A stretch of 64,000 nt of DNA from positions 2,232,001-2,296,000 of the forward strand of contig JAQJZZ010000010.1 of the NCBI GenBank assembly GCA_030077755.1, given 5' to 3'. The notes under the pieces were generated by a model. The model was not told the DNA's origin. It did not search any database and saw only the letters and a list, made by a program, of their open reading frames with translations. The translations under genes were made by a program, and so were the position numbers. Within the stretch, counting starts at the first letter, position 1, and each line of letters opens with the position of its first letter. Shown piece after piece: positions 11,249-23,390 of this stretch. This DNA comes from Filosporella fistucella. Taxonomy: Eukaryota; Ascomycota; Leotiomycetes; Helotiales.

Positions 11249-13996
11249 ATGGCGGAGTCCAACGATCTTGACCTAGCTGCGGTGCAGAAGCTGCAGTCGG
11301 CCGAGCAGATGGAACTTCTAGACATCATAGATTCTCTTCGTGCTTGCGGTCTCAGCGAAATCGTCGCGTTACCACAACTGATTGTCTGCGGAGACCAGTC
11401 CAGCGGGAAGAGTTCGGTGTTAGAGGCGATTTCCGGACTTCCTTTTCCGAAGCAAGATACCTTATGTACTCGATTTGCGACCGAGGTGATCCTCCGTCGT
11501 GCAGCAAGGGTTGAGATAAACGTCTCGATTGTACCAGGCGAGGACAGGGTTGTGACAGATCGGGACCAACTGAATCGATTTCGCCGCGAACTGAAAACCA
11601 TAGATGACTTTGGGGACTTGTTCAAAAGTGCGAGGGATGAAATGGGACTTTCTTCCTCGGGTAAATCATTTTCCAACGATATCTTGCGAGTTGAGTTCTG
11701 TGGGCCATCTCAACCTCAGTTAACGCTTGTTGATCTTCCTGGCCTTATCCATTCCGAAACAAAATCGCAAACTACTGGAGATGTGCAACTAGTACACAAG
11801 CTCGTTTCTAGGTATCTAGAAAACCCTCGAAGTATAATCTTAGCAGTGGTGTCGGCGGCAAACGATATCGGGAATCAGATTATTCTTCGAAACGCTCGAA
11901 AAGTCGATCCACAAGGCCTGCGGACACTTGGAATTATCACTAAGCCAGATTTTGTAAAGAAGGGTTCAAAGAGTGAGGAGGCATTTGTCGCCCTCGCCAG
12001 GAATGACGATGTTAAATTTTCCTTGGGCTGGCACATGGTCAAGAATCTCGACTCCGCTGTTAACCCAAATCCCCAGAAGAATACTCGAGATCAGGAAGAG
12101 GCCGCCTTTTTCGAACAAAGTGGCTTCAATCTCCTTCCAGCACACACCCTTGGGATAAAATTCTTACGCGCTCGCCTGAGCAAAGTCCTCTTCAGCCAGG
12201 TACGACGCGAACTGCCACGTCTTGTTGAAGACATCCAAATTCAGATCACAGCGACAAGGCTTGCGCGCGACAAGCTAGGACCGAGTCGAAGCAAGCCCGA
12301 AGAACAGCGCGAGTTTCTCATTTCCCTCAGTCAGACGTTTCAAACCATCTGCCGAGATGCTGTCAAGGGTGATTATGACCACGAGTTCTTCCAGAATGAT
12401 TTGGCTCCTGAGAGACGGCTTTGCGCGAATGTCATGAACATGCATTTTGATTTCGCGAGCAATATCCGAAAAGAAGGGTCATCCTGGCTTATGGGCGATG
12501 AGAACATCCTCAGTCCGAGATATCGGTCGCGCGATGCGGCGATAAAAGAAACCTGTTTGCTACTTAAGAGAAGCCGTGGTAGAGAGGTAAGCGATATCAT
12601 CATCCCTGTGTAAAATGTTTAAAATAGCAAGCTGACCAGACCCTCTCACAGCTGCCTGGTCTGCCGAACCCTCTTCTGGTTGGGGAACTTTTCCGTCTCT
12701 ATAGTCGCCGTTGGGGAGATCTTGCACGGCAACACATCAAGAAAGTATGGGAGACAACAAACAGGTTCCTTGAGCTCCTACTTCGGCACCTGACGGATGA
12801 AGATGTCTGTGAGAATATCTTTCGCTTCTGGTTGCATCCTATCATGGATGAAAAATTAGACTTGGCATACTCTAAATTGGATGACCTTCTCGAAGTCCAC
12901 AAAGATTATCCAATGACAACAAACAGTCTCTTCCTAAGCAACAGCAAAAAACCCCGACAAGATTCCAGCAAGAAAGTTTTAGAATCGATACTAAATGACC
13001 GGTCACATCCGGATAAGGATCTGAGCGTCGATGAGATCACCAAGATGATCTCTACTATCACCACGAAAGAAAACTTGGATATAGATATGGTAGCCGCCGA
13101 GGAAGCATTTGATAACATGAATGCATATTACGAGGTATGAAAGGCCGATTCCGTTGCAAAAGGCTACTACCATGATACTTACATGCTTCAGGTTGCCATC
13201 AATTTGTTCACAGACAATGTCCCAACTCTTGCAATACAATTACCAATCATCCGCGAGGTTCCAAAGACTTTCTGTCCTACTGCGGTGTACAGGATGGGAA
13301 CAGAGGTCGTAACCAGCATCGCTGGAGAGTCGGAAGAGAAAACGATGGAAAGAGATGCAATCCTGCGCAGATTGGACACCTTGGAAAAGGGAGCTCGCAT
13401 TTGCAAGCAGTATGCTAAGCGCCCACAAGGTATTCATCACCAGATCCTTTTTGGATAGATACAAGCTAAAAGGTCCAGATTTCTATATTTCAACGGATGG
13501 GATCGACACAGCAGAGATGTCCCTACCTAGCCGCAAAGGACCTACATTCTCCAGAAAGAAGACCTCTTGGAAACCATCCTCTACTCCCAAGTCTAATCCC
13601 GAGGTGGCTCCTCGGGCTGAGAGTGCTCCCAAACTCTCCAGCCATATATTGACCCCCAGTCCCGGATTCGGATCAACACCGGGTTCGTCAAATGGAGGTC
13701 TGTTTGGAGCGTCGTCGCCTACACCCGTGACGAAAAAGGATTCGGATACTGGACCATTCGATCGTAGATCGTTTCACGAGCCATTTGTAGCAGCCGCTTT
13801 TGGAAATCCTGAAGCGGACAGGTTTTTTGGACATACAAGCAGCGCAAAACCTAGCGGTTTGTTTGGAAGTCCGAAGCCTAACCCTTTCGGTCTTGGTACA
13901 GGCACACCCTCTGGTACAACAGTCAATCCCTTCGCTAGTCCCTCAAAACCTACACCTGGGGATGCTGCTGGTAGCACCGAACCCAGTCGGAAGTAA
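11249..13996 (+). CDS. Mx/dynamin-like large GTPase with FG-rich C-terminal tail
   Basis: Dynamin-superfamily GTPases assemble on membranes and remodel them by GTP hydrolysis; this Mx-like fungal subgroup is poorly characterised. Four exons: 11249-12586, 12652-13134, 13192-13429, 13479-13996; 858 aa. The G1 loop GDQSSGKSSVLEA, switch II DLPGLI and TKPD (G4) are intact. A middle/stalk region follows, then a GED-like segment (VYRMGTEVVTSIAGESEEK, ILRRLDTLEKGARI). The last roughly 150 residues are low-complexity Ser/Pro/Gly with GLFG-type repeats (GGLFGASSP, SGLFGSPKPNPFG, NPFASPS), like a nucleoporin FG region. The final AAGTAA stop overlaps a GTAAGT donor; splicing it to TTTAG near 14054 would change only the last residues. 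The 49-bp third intron is short but keeps phase. Confidence 0.9.
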
Positions 13997-16712
13997 GTAT
14001 ATCGTCTAACTCCAAACCCCATAATTGCTCTCTAAATCCTAAACTAATCTTTAGAAAATAAGAGTCCTCGCCAACACCACCAACACGACAACGATCGCCA
14101 AGACAGCTTTACCATTGTCAACTAAATTTGTTACTTTCCAGCCTCTTATCGAGCGCGAATCTCACTGTAGAAGTGACGAGATGGCTTCATTCCAGCACAT
14201 ATCATTCATGCCTGAATTCGTCGCGTATTCATGTGAGGTAGGATCCTTCCCAAATACTGAGCCATCACTTATTTTCTCGTTCTCTAATTCGCTTCTAGGA
14301 GCTAAGATTAAGGGACTACGGGTGTTATGCGTTTGAATGATGAGGTGTTGCCTATTTCCTATCCCGGAACGGAATGTAATGTATACAATTTCAGTCACTT
14401 CATCTAGTCTCTAGTGTATGGTCGTTGGCGATATCAGAGCAGCTGAGCTTGACCATTTGGCCGTAAATGGGTTTTACTCGTTGGGTTGAGGAGAGGGCCC
14501 TAGAGTTGATTTCAGCTTGTTTTGTCAGCTTGTTTTGTTCTGCTATATTTCGGGTGTGGAACATGGAATTGCTAATGAGCTTCCGGGCACGTCATAGTCG
14601 GTCGACAATACGGAGAATGGTGGAGGATGGAATGGCTGTGGCTGGTGAAAAAATAGGGGAGGATGCTGAAATGGATTCTCGCGAGATTTTTAATTTAGGC
14701 GGGGGAGTGGGTGGGTGATTCCTGCCTCTCTGGTGTATGTATTTTGTTGATATTAAAGTTATTCACGTTATATTTATTAGATAGTATAAAGAATAATAAA
14801 TGTAGACTTCATCGTACAGCTCTTCATATTGCGTGTGGGGCTATTACTATTACGCGCGAGTCGCTTTCCAAACCTAAATAAAACTTTGAAATATTCATTA
14901 GGTAGTTAGATATGGTTACGAGATATGTGGTTGAAGATCGTAAGGCGCATGTTGTAAGTACTCATTAACGCGACCGACTAGGAGGCCCTAATTCTGAAGA
15001 GTGAAGATCAAGACAGAGCTATTCAAGTGAACCTAGGGAGCTTCCGGTCCGAGGACTAGTTTCAGAGTTTGATGTATTGTTTGCGTTGCCAGAATCAGAG
15101 CTTAACGCAGTGAGGTTCGAAGAGTAAATGAAAAAGATGAAGCTGACGGGTGTGAGAAGTGCGGAGGCGATGATTGAGAAGATGCGAGGAGCGTGTGAAG
15201 ACGATATTAACTTATATAGAGGGATTGGAATTACCTTTATTCATCACGTATACTTAAATCTAAAAGTAAGTGTTTCTGATAACTAGTGGTATAAGAATGG
15301 GTTTCTTATCAGTTTAAGGCTACCGAGGTCAGTAGTTTAAAAGTCTTTTCGAGTAAATATATGAGATCTAATGTTTAGGTTCTCAGACCCAAAAGACGGG
15401 CTCCTAGAGTCGAGATAGGACTAGGTACATATAATAATACCATATACTCGGAGCCTAGATACGAGTCCTAAAGATATATTTTGACGTTCCTGACGCTAGT
15501 GTGTCAAGAGCTAAGTTGTAGGGACACAGCCTAGGCTAAAAAGACTGGATGGAAAATGCTTGATGTGACTAACTAACTAACTACCGTGCAAATAAGTGTA
15601 GGCTGAGAGCCTACCCAAAGGTGGCTCTTGCCTAACATAAGTAGATTGCCCAATTTTCCTTAGAAGGTTCACCCTTAGATCTTGGACCTGATTATTGGCT
15701 CCTCGGATCTTGAACTTCAGCCGTCTTCTTTGCCACTTTTATCGTCGAATGCCAATCAAAAGTCACAAAAGCTGCTTCCCGCAACCGCATTACTCACGTC
15801 TTGGAGCTCAGCTCGAAGGCCTTGGTTTGTACCAACCATTGGAAGGCTTTCCCATGTTGAGACTCCCACATGAGATCGTGGTTCTGTCAATGAACTAAAC
15901 ACCTTATTTACTTTATTTCATAACTTATACTAACCGACAAGCTTGTAAACCGCATACTAGTCAGAACCGGGAACGTTACACATAGCTGCCATTAGCTAAT
16001 TTTGGAAAAAGACATTCAAGGATCTAAACGCCCTCAAAGCTCGGTACTCGGCTCAGCTGGAGTAGTGACCTTTAGAAGTCAGATACGAAGACAGACTCTA
16101 TTGGGAAAATAATCGGCCTTGACAGTATTACCCGAATTTCTCCCCCCGGACGATTTCCCCAGTCCATGCCCAGCGTATTTAATCAATGTCTTCAGCATAT
16201 ATGAGTTTCTTGTATGACGTTTCCATCCCATGCTTCTCCGTGTAATTTAACATAACACAATTTGCGGACACCTGATCCACTTTCGAGACCTCAAACATCG
16301 AATCCTTCCAGGCAGTGCATGCGCACTCGTAATGTAACTACAGGCAAGTATTGTGTGATCCTAAGTATGAGGAATTTAATCACGCGTTCGACCACGCACA
16401 CTACTGAAACTCAATGTCGCTGCAAAATTGCGGGAGCTGCTTCCCAAGAAAAAACCCTCAGGTCTTGGGGAACCTTAGTATCTTTAGTCATCTCCGCGAG
16501 CGATTGCTAGCACAAATTCCAAGTCCTGCGTGCACCCAGACAGCATCATCCCTCCAAAGGACAATTACAAACATAACAATCCACAAAGGCTAACAACGCC
16601 TCTCCTCTCACGGCTTCTACTAATTCAGCGACCAAATGTTCAGAAGCCAATATCGCAATTGCAGTTCCTTACGCGATGGATGCTGCAGATGGTATCATAT
16701 CCCTACTCTAAG
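13997..16712. other. Long gene-free stretch
   Basis: About 2.7 kb with no supported gene. The start holds the GTPase 3' UTR and possible alternative terminal exon. Small open frames at 14115-14336, 14467-14718, 15682-15898 and 16262-16510 lack motifs and plausible splice partners. 14740-15650 is AT-rich with scattered stops in all frames, like old decayed DNA. Confidence 0.4.
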
Positions 16713-17834
16713 TTAGTTAGTCTTCCTTAATGACCCCTACACACAAAAACCACTCAACTATAACCAACACAACCAGCACAACCAATAAGCCCCACCTTCC
16801 CTCCCTTTCCAAAACCAAACCAAGACCTCAACAACATCAGCAAAGAAAAATGCCACATACATTGATATAATCAGCCTGCCGCATGCTAAACCTCATCTGC
16901 TGATCCGCCAGCCTAGTAGCCATGTTCGACAACTCCATCTCCCTCTTCGTCTTCAACAACTCCCCCTTCTTCGTCTCGTGAACCGCTGTATCGGTATCCT
17001 CCTGAATAGCTTTAGCCATCAACTCCAACTCGGCGTTGTGCGCTACCGGTAGACCAGAGGAGGCACTAAAACCTGTTGTGAGAACTATTGCCATTGTGTT
17101 GGCGTCGTGCGGAGAGAGAGAGAAATTCTGGGAACTGTTAGTACCTGATAATAAGTCACATCTTCATTGTTGATGAGAGAAATGATACTCGTTGGAATTT
17201 CGAAAGAGAGTTGCGCATCACGGATGATACAGGAAAGTGGAAGAGGGAGGAGGAGGAGGAAATCCCCACTCACAGCAATCTTCCCAATATTTCCTGCTTC
17301 CCCAATAGTCCCAATCTCCTTCCCAATCGCCGCATAATTCCCTAAACTCCAATTCGCACTCCCATTCTTCGTGCTCAGGAAGAAGTCCTCCAAAACACCT
17401 AGCGTCACTATCTTCGGCTCGTCAACAAATTTTCTATCTTTGATCAATTTCCCAATCGCAGTCGTCAAACCCGCAGGCAGGTTTCCCCAGCTGAAATTTT
17501 TGCCATCGCTAATGTAGTATGCACTGGAGTTCACGGCGGGACCGAGGGAACACCGCAGACGTGAGAAATCGCGTTTGCATTCGCCGGAGGTGTCTTTGAG
17601 GTAGAGCCATTCGGAGAGGGGGGTAGGGATTTTGTTTGATGCTGGGAGAGGTTAGATGTTTTGTTATAACAACAAGATACGGGGATAGGGAAGAAGGGTA
17701 GAATGACTGGCACAAATTTTGATAGAGAATAGGAGGGAAAGACTTGGGAGGTATTAGGCAGACATACTAACTTGCACAGTCCCGGCCTTTGATTTATAAC
17801 TAAACACGAAGCTCTTATTTGCACCCAGCGCCAT
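16713..17834 (-). CDS. Conserved-looking hypothetical protein, four exons
   Basis: Assembled from splice sites: exon 1 17768-17834, exon 2 17274-17641, exon 3 16861-17127, exon 4 16713-16736. Each junction keeps frame (GTATGT, GTGAGT and GTATGT donors; CAG or TAG acceptors), giving 241 aa. The protein begins MALGANKSFVFSYKSK and carries aromatic/Gly-rich, propeller-like motifs (YYISDGKNFSWGNLPAGLT, FFLSTKNGSANWSLGNYAAI). It ends in a charged helical, probably coiled-coil stretch from about residue 175 (ELELMAKAIQ, LLKTKREMELSNMATRLADQ). I recognise a general resemblance to uncharacterised fungal proteins, perhaps distantly like fucose-lectin-type propeller repeats, but assign no function. No signal peptide is seen. 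Confidence 0.65.
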
Positions 17835-19904
17835 ACAATATGTTGACGCTACTACGCCTTCAGCGAAGAGTTTTTGGATCTCCTCTGGGAGTCCTTGTCT
17901 GTTAATTCATTTCTATTAGTCTATCCCTTCTATCTTTTGTGTCAGTGGATAGAAAAAATGTTAGTAGTACTTGTACCAACGACTTGGACATTCGAAATGA
18001 AACCCCCCATTCTCGCAAAATGCCAAGACGGTATCGCACATTTCTCAATCTCTCTGTGCTAATTAAGCAACTATCTTACAAGCAGTGCCCCGAGGATTAA
18101 TAATTTCAAAATGCAAGGAGTGCGGAACGAAAATTTGCTTTAATATATCTAAGAATTTGATGTCGCAGAAGAACGAGGTACCGCACTCAACTCGGTCATA
18201 GGGCTAGCTCTTATAGATAACGCATGCGCTGGCAGCTCAGCCTTATAGTTAGTCGGTAGGCAGATTGGACTTAAAGCTTTCAGCTTCTCGGCACAGGTGT
18301 TTTAGTGGCGTTGCGAAATATTGAAAAGGCGTTCAGTAGTGAGAACTTGTTTCTTCCAGCTCAGACCACACAAAGTGTTAAAAGATACGGAGGTAAGCAG
18401 TTTGGAAATTGTGATGGGTATGAATGTGGTAGACAATTCGGAACAATCTCGAATAGTAGTAATAGAGTATATTTCGCAGTATTACTAAGCCACAACTACA
18501 CGTGCAAATACACAGTTGTTGAAGGTGTAAACCGAACAGTGATATGGAGAAAAATCCTTGTCTTTTACCACGTTTCAAAAAGAGGTATTTGAAGATTCAG
18601 TATTGCCAGAATCAAAGCGTTAGATTTAATTACGACGATAATTTGCGTGGCGACATTGATATGCATTGTGATATTAATTCGCGATCGAGAGGTTATACGA
18701 GCCATTAGATCTTATAATCTGCTATAACCGTCCAAGTCTATACAAAATCGATTCTTAATCGTATAATTAATGTAAAACTAGATAATATCGATTAATTTCG
18801 CAAAAATCCAGAATAGCAAAACTTGATTCAATCGTATAATTAATCGTATTCCTCTCTCTTCCTACTCCACCTTCCTGCTCTCTCTTTCTAGCCTCTCTTC
18901 CTACTCCCCCTTCCTATACTTCTCTACCTACCCTGCTACTCCATAGAATATTATATAGAGGAGTAAAAGAAAGGGAGTAGGAACGAGGAAGAGAAAAGAA
19001 GAGGTAGAATACAAAATTCTAGACGGGTGGTTGCATATAGAGACGGCCTAGCGAGATGGCGCACGAGGACGGCGCAGCAGAATTAAGTTATGCGTCAATC
19101 GACTTAGGACTTAGAGGGATATGGCGGATTGTATGTTAGAGGGCCCGTATTGAAACTAATCTAGTATATGCTACACCGTGAAATATATTTATCACAAATG
19201 TTGCTTCCTACTATTTCGATATGAGTTGCTCGATCACGAAGCGATTTAGCTTAAATCCTTTCTGCCAAGTCCATAGAAGCAATATTCAATGCAGCAAGCC
19301 ACGCTCGTGCCAAGCATCTTCTTTCCCTGTCTAACTGGCCTTCTCGTCGGAACATGGGGAAAAGTTTTCTCCGGCATAGCTATTGGGGTACAATTGACAG
19401 CACCTCCTTACCTGCACTTTTAGTTTCACAAACCTATCTCCACATTTTAGCTGTTTCGGATGCAAGTCACGTGCAAGTACAACCTCCCGCGCTCCTACTT
19501 GTAGCCAAGCTATTATCTCGTATCTCCATGGCCTGAATATCTCATACTCGTAATTTGTTTAGTGAACAACACCTAAGTACTTCATCATGTCCGTCTAGGA
19601 CATTCAATTAAGGTATTGCTCACGGGATTTACGCGTAATCTTATCGTGTAACCCTTGAAACAGCCACGTGTGCTTACTTCGATCTGATAGCTGAACGAAC
19701 CCAATTCGCATATCAATAGCTTCTAGAAGAGAACATGTCATTGACGGCGCATTCAGGCTGAATCTCTATGTTTTACGAGAGCTGGAAGCTCGACTCGTTA
19801 CCGGCACCTCTGAACCAAGTATTTCCACCTACTTGAGGAACACACCACTACCTAGAACGCGCTCTCAGTTTGTAGCTGGAATTCCAATAGATAGACGCGG
19901 GACT
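17835..19904. other. Gene-free stretch with a polypyrimidine/polypurine tract
   Basis: About 2 kb without a supported gene. ATCGTATAATTAAT occurs twice (around 18763 and 18830). A roughly 94-bp pyrimidine tract (18849-18942, repeated CTCTCTTCCTACTCC words) is followed after 14 bp by a roughly 52-bp purine tract (18957-19008), which could pair as an imperfect hairpin. The end should hold the promoter of the transporter gene at 19905. Confidence 0.45.
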
Positions 19905-21428
19905 ATGTTGGTACCATCTGAATTCGAAAATGTGTCAGATGATGGGGATATCGACGGCCTGGACGAGGTTTCCAAACCACTGGACCATCAACATACTAAG
20001 GCCGCCCCAACCCTCTCGTTCCTCGAAAAGAAGAACCTAGTCTTGTTATGTACGCTTTACTTCATTCACGCCATTCCGCTCCAATTCTCGTGGGTCACTA
20101 TGCCTATAATTCTCCGGCAACAGCTCAACTACAGTGACGTGGGGACCTTCTTGATATCTCAGTACCCATATAGCTGGAAAGCAGTATGGAGTCCACTCGT
20201 TGATGGGCTCCATCACCCCCGAATTGGTCGAAGGAAGACATGGATCGTGCCATCTTTGCTGATAGGAGGTGCAGTCCTCTTTTGGCTCGCATTCACTCAA
20301 GATTCTCTGATTGCGGAGGTAGCAAGTGGCAGATCACTATCAATGGCATGGCTTGTGCTAACTTGGCTCATGGTCATGTTTCTTTGTGCAAATATTCGGA
20401 TAGCACTTGATTCGTGGTCTGTAAGTCTTCTGTCTCCGCCAAATGTCCATTGGGCATCTTCTGTCGCTACGATAGGAGAGACAGCTTCCAGCTTGCTGTC
20501 AATCAATCTCTTCCTAGGGGTGACGTCTCTCAATCCTCTCAATCAGGAGACCAGTAAGCCAGAACCGGCTAATACATTTTTGTTCTTCGGGGCGTCTGCA
20601 ACCGCGTTTATCGTCACTGCTGTTCTGCTACTCGTAGGAAACAAGGAAAAAGGAGAAGTACAGAAGAGCCAGTCGATCCGGAAGGTCTACGATATCATCT
20701 GGCAAATTCTGAAGATGCGACATGTCTGGATTTTGATGTTCGTGCATATGGCCTCGATGCTTGGCTTCATAACCAACGACACTATCACCAGTCTCGAATT
20801 AGTAAAGAACAACTTCAACGATTTCGACCTTGCCGTCCTCGCCACTATCGGACTCCCTTTTGCTATTGCAGCTAGCTTTATAGTTGCGAAATCTTTTCAG
20901 ACCAGACATCCATTGCACGTTTGGCGGAGGATGTTCCCATGGCGCTTGATTCTCGCCTTCATTTCTCAACTTACTATCCTATTCGTTCACCGATACCCCG
21001 ATTCGAACTTTCGATTTCTTGTTGTTGTACTTCCGATGTGCCTGAGCCAATTCTTCTCAGTGGCGATGTGGGTTGCATTTGTCGCATTCCACGCGCAGGT
21101 ATCCGATCCACAATTTGGAGGCATCTACATGTCCGTTCTGGCAACGACGCTCAATATCAGATATGATAGCTTGCAGTTCCTCTGCACGAAGGCAATAGGC
21201 TTGATAGATGGAAGCGATGACTTGACCAAACCTTCCCCACTTATTGATGGTTATCAGATTGTCAATGGGGCGACAGTTCTTCTGTCAATCCCCATATATT
21301 GGTATTGTCTTAGGCCAGCAACGCATTACCTGCAGACCGTTGATGCATCTGCTTGGAGGATAAAACATAAAAACTCAGCAGACGCAACAGGTTATGAGTT
21401 GGTTGAAACTCTAGAACATGATGATTAA
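19905..21428 (+). CDS. SLC33-type (acetyl-CoA transporter-like) membrane transporter
   Basis: Predicted multi-pass carrier of the acetyl-coenzyme A transporter family, part of the major facilitator superfamily; in animals SLC33A1 moves acetyl-CoA into the ER lumen. Single exon, 507 aa from ATG 19905; an in-frame upstream TTG at 19833 is an unlikely start. After an acidic N-terminus come about a dozen hydrophobic spans. Family-typical pieces are LLCTLYFIHAIPLQFSWV, SWKAVWSPLVDGLHHPRIG and GRRKTWIVPSLLIGG. The pattern W(S/A)PLVD...GRRK(T/S)W is the SLC33 signature. The C-terminal tail is soluble. It lies about 2 kb outside the biosynthetic cluster, and a role in acetyl-CoA supply to it is only speculation. 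Confidence 0.8.
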   Translation: MLVPSEFENVSDDGDIDGLDEVSKPLDHQHTKAAPTLSFLEKKNLVLLCTLYFIHAIPLQFSWVTMPIILRQQLNYSDVGTFLISQYPYSWKAVWSPLVDGLHHPRIGRRKTWIVPSLLIGGAVLFWLAFTQDSLIAEVASGRSLSMAWLVLTWLMVMFLCANIRIALDSWSVSLLSPPNVHWASSVATIGETASSLLSINLFLGVTSLNPLNQETSKPEPANTFLFFGASATAFIVTAVLLLVGNKEKGEVQKSQSIRKVYDIIWQILKMRHVWILMFVHMASMLGFITNDTITSLELVKNNFNDFDLAVLATIGLPFAIAASFIVAKSFQTRHPLHVWRRMFPWRLILAFISQLTILFVHRYPDSNFRFLVVVLPMCLSQFFSVAMWVAFVAFHAQVSDPQFGGIYMSVLATTLNIRYDSLQFLCTKAIGLIDGSDDLTKPSPLIDGYQIVNGATVLLSIPIYWYCLRPATHYLQTVDASAWRIKHKNSADATGYELVETLEHDD

Positions 21429-23390
21429 TAGACTTGATGTATATCCTTCAAATATCAAGTCAGATTATTAACCTGCCCTCTATTTAAATCTTGTGGGATC
21501 CAAAACTGAACAATTTTCTTCCGTCATTGATGTCTACAGGCAAGACCAAAAGTGAAGGGCAAGTATTATTGTCATTCTGATTAGACGTCATAATGAAAAT
21601 CAGCTCCGGCGGGTGAGGTCAGCTGTCACTAATCCAATGGATGTATTACGATTTCAAGACTTCAATTCATCTTTGAGAGTGCGTTACAGCGTGCAATGAC
21701 GGTTTGTGTAGCGTTTTCAGGGAACCTCCAAATGACCGACCTGTCTCACTATTCCCAAATATTCCCTCAGTGTGCTTTCCTGCTTTTGTACAGCCCACAA
21801 CCAAGTTATTCACATGAGAAACATCAACCACGTCTGTCGGTGCAAAAGGACCAAATGAAGTCATAACTCTGTATTCCGAAAGTTTCCTGTGGGGCCATTG
21901 AAATTCGGTCCCAGCAAGAACCTATATCCCCCATTCAAATCTGGCCAAGCCGCGACCCGATGACCGAAGGAGTAGTAGTGACAAGTGAACCTGCATATAT
22001 AAACTCAGTCTCAGCCCTTGTACTCTCATCACTGCGCAAGCGCTCAGAAACCTATGGGTTCCTCGAGAAGACTCCTCATCGACTGTGCATGTATGTCCAG
22101 GGACATACGTGTCTTTGAGAGAGGATGTACCCGTATCAGATCTATGATGAGACCCTGGAGAGATATTGCCTTCCACCGCATTGAGCTTTGGTCGAGACTT
22201 TCGATTCAGTTGGGGTACTCCTGGCATTCGTGTCAAAGCGAGGAAGCCTCTCAGGCTAATAACTGAGATCATAACATGTCAACTTCTGTCTACAAGGGTC
22301 GCGAACACAAGAAGAGGTGATGGCTGTGCCATCGAACGCTTTTTGCACCTGATGGAAAGTTTTTAGGGTGAGGCATACAATATGTAATCACTGACGATTT
22401 CTTTCCCAATGATAAGTGTCATACTGCGAAATGAAATTAATCGAGAATGATCGAGCATGCGTGGTTTAGAAAAAGAAGTAGGACTGAGAAGGATGTATTT
22501 CTTGATTCGGAGGAAAATAGATGAAAGAAAGGAAAGCTTTCTGGGAAGCCACTGTCCCAGTTTTAATGCACTTGGAATTGTAAAAGTGGCAGAAGCAAGT
22601 CTTCCAGACGTAGGTCTAGGCTCTGGACTCTTGTGAGGGAACGAAAGTGCTCTTCTGGGTGTTGTCGTCTTCCAAGTCCCCACTAACTCTTAAGAGTTAT
22701 CACTTACTTTGATTTCGTGATATCTACTGGAGCCTGCTTGACTAGATTGAGCTGCGAGATGATGGAGTATAAACCAATCTGACTCTCAAACGCGCCTATC
22801 TACGGTGGTAAAAACAAAGAAATTTGAAAGATGATGTTGTTGGCTTTCCCTCTAGTCGAAAATAGTTTCATCCTTGTTTTCATACCGGGAACTGGGTTCA
22901 AATAATTAGATGCACTTCGCGAGCGAGCAAGTTGATTATATCTACACCTTGGCTACGTGATTATACTAAGGACGCTTTTTCCGACTACACATTTGACACT
23001 TCATATCTACAGTTCTCGCCTCTCTATGCTGACTTAATCTATAAATTTTCATCCCCCCCATGCCGATGAAACCCAAACAGCTGCGCATCACCATCGATCA
23101 ATACCTTGAGTGACCCTGCCATCCTCAAATCACATGACGGACTTTTATATAGTCATCACACAGTGACAGCAATTTCGGAATTAGGGGGAGAGCTCTAATC
23201 TAGCAAGACCATAAAAATTCCTCACCCGATGCGGTTCAAACCATGGCGTCTTTTTGATCTACAACACATTCATTGTGAGTTCCTCGATATCATTGTGCTC
23301 ACCGCTTACACGACACTAGCATAGGGAGATGATGGTGATCTTCAAAAGTATCATTGCCTCAGCTGATTTAAATGCTCAAGCCCCCACAAT
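21429..23390. other. Gene-free stretch between transporter and cluster P450
   Basis: About 2 kb. Overlapping open frames on both strands at 21667-22683 show no recognisable domain, no convincing starts and no splice pattern I could follow. 22690-23330 is intergenic in appearance. It contains the 3' ends of both flanking genes. Confidence 0.4.

Noticed and set aside
19833..19904. Upstream extension of the SLC33-type transporter
   Set aside because: Begins with TTG, not ATG; ATG 19905 preferred.
22363..22683. 106-codon minus frame between transporter and P450
   Set aside because: No motif, no splice pattern, overlapping frames on the other strand.
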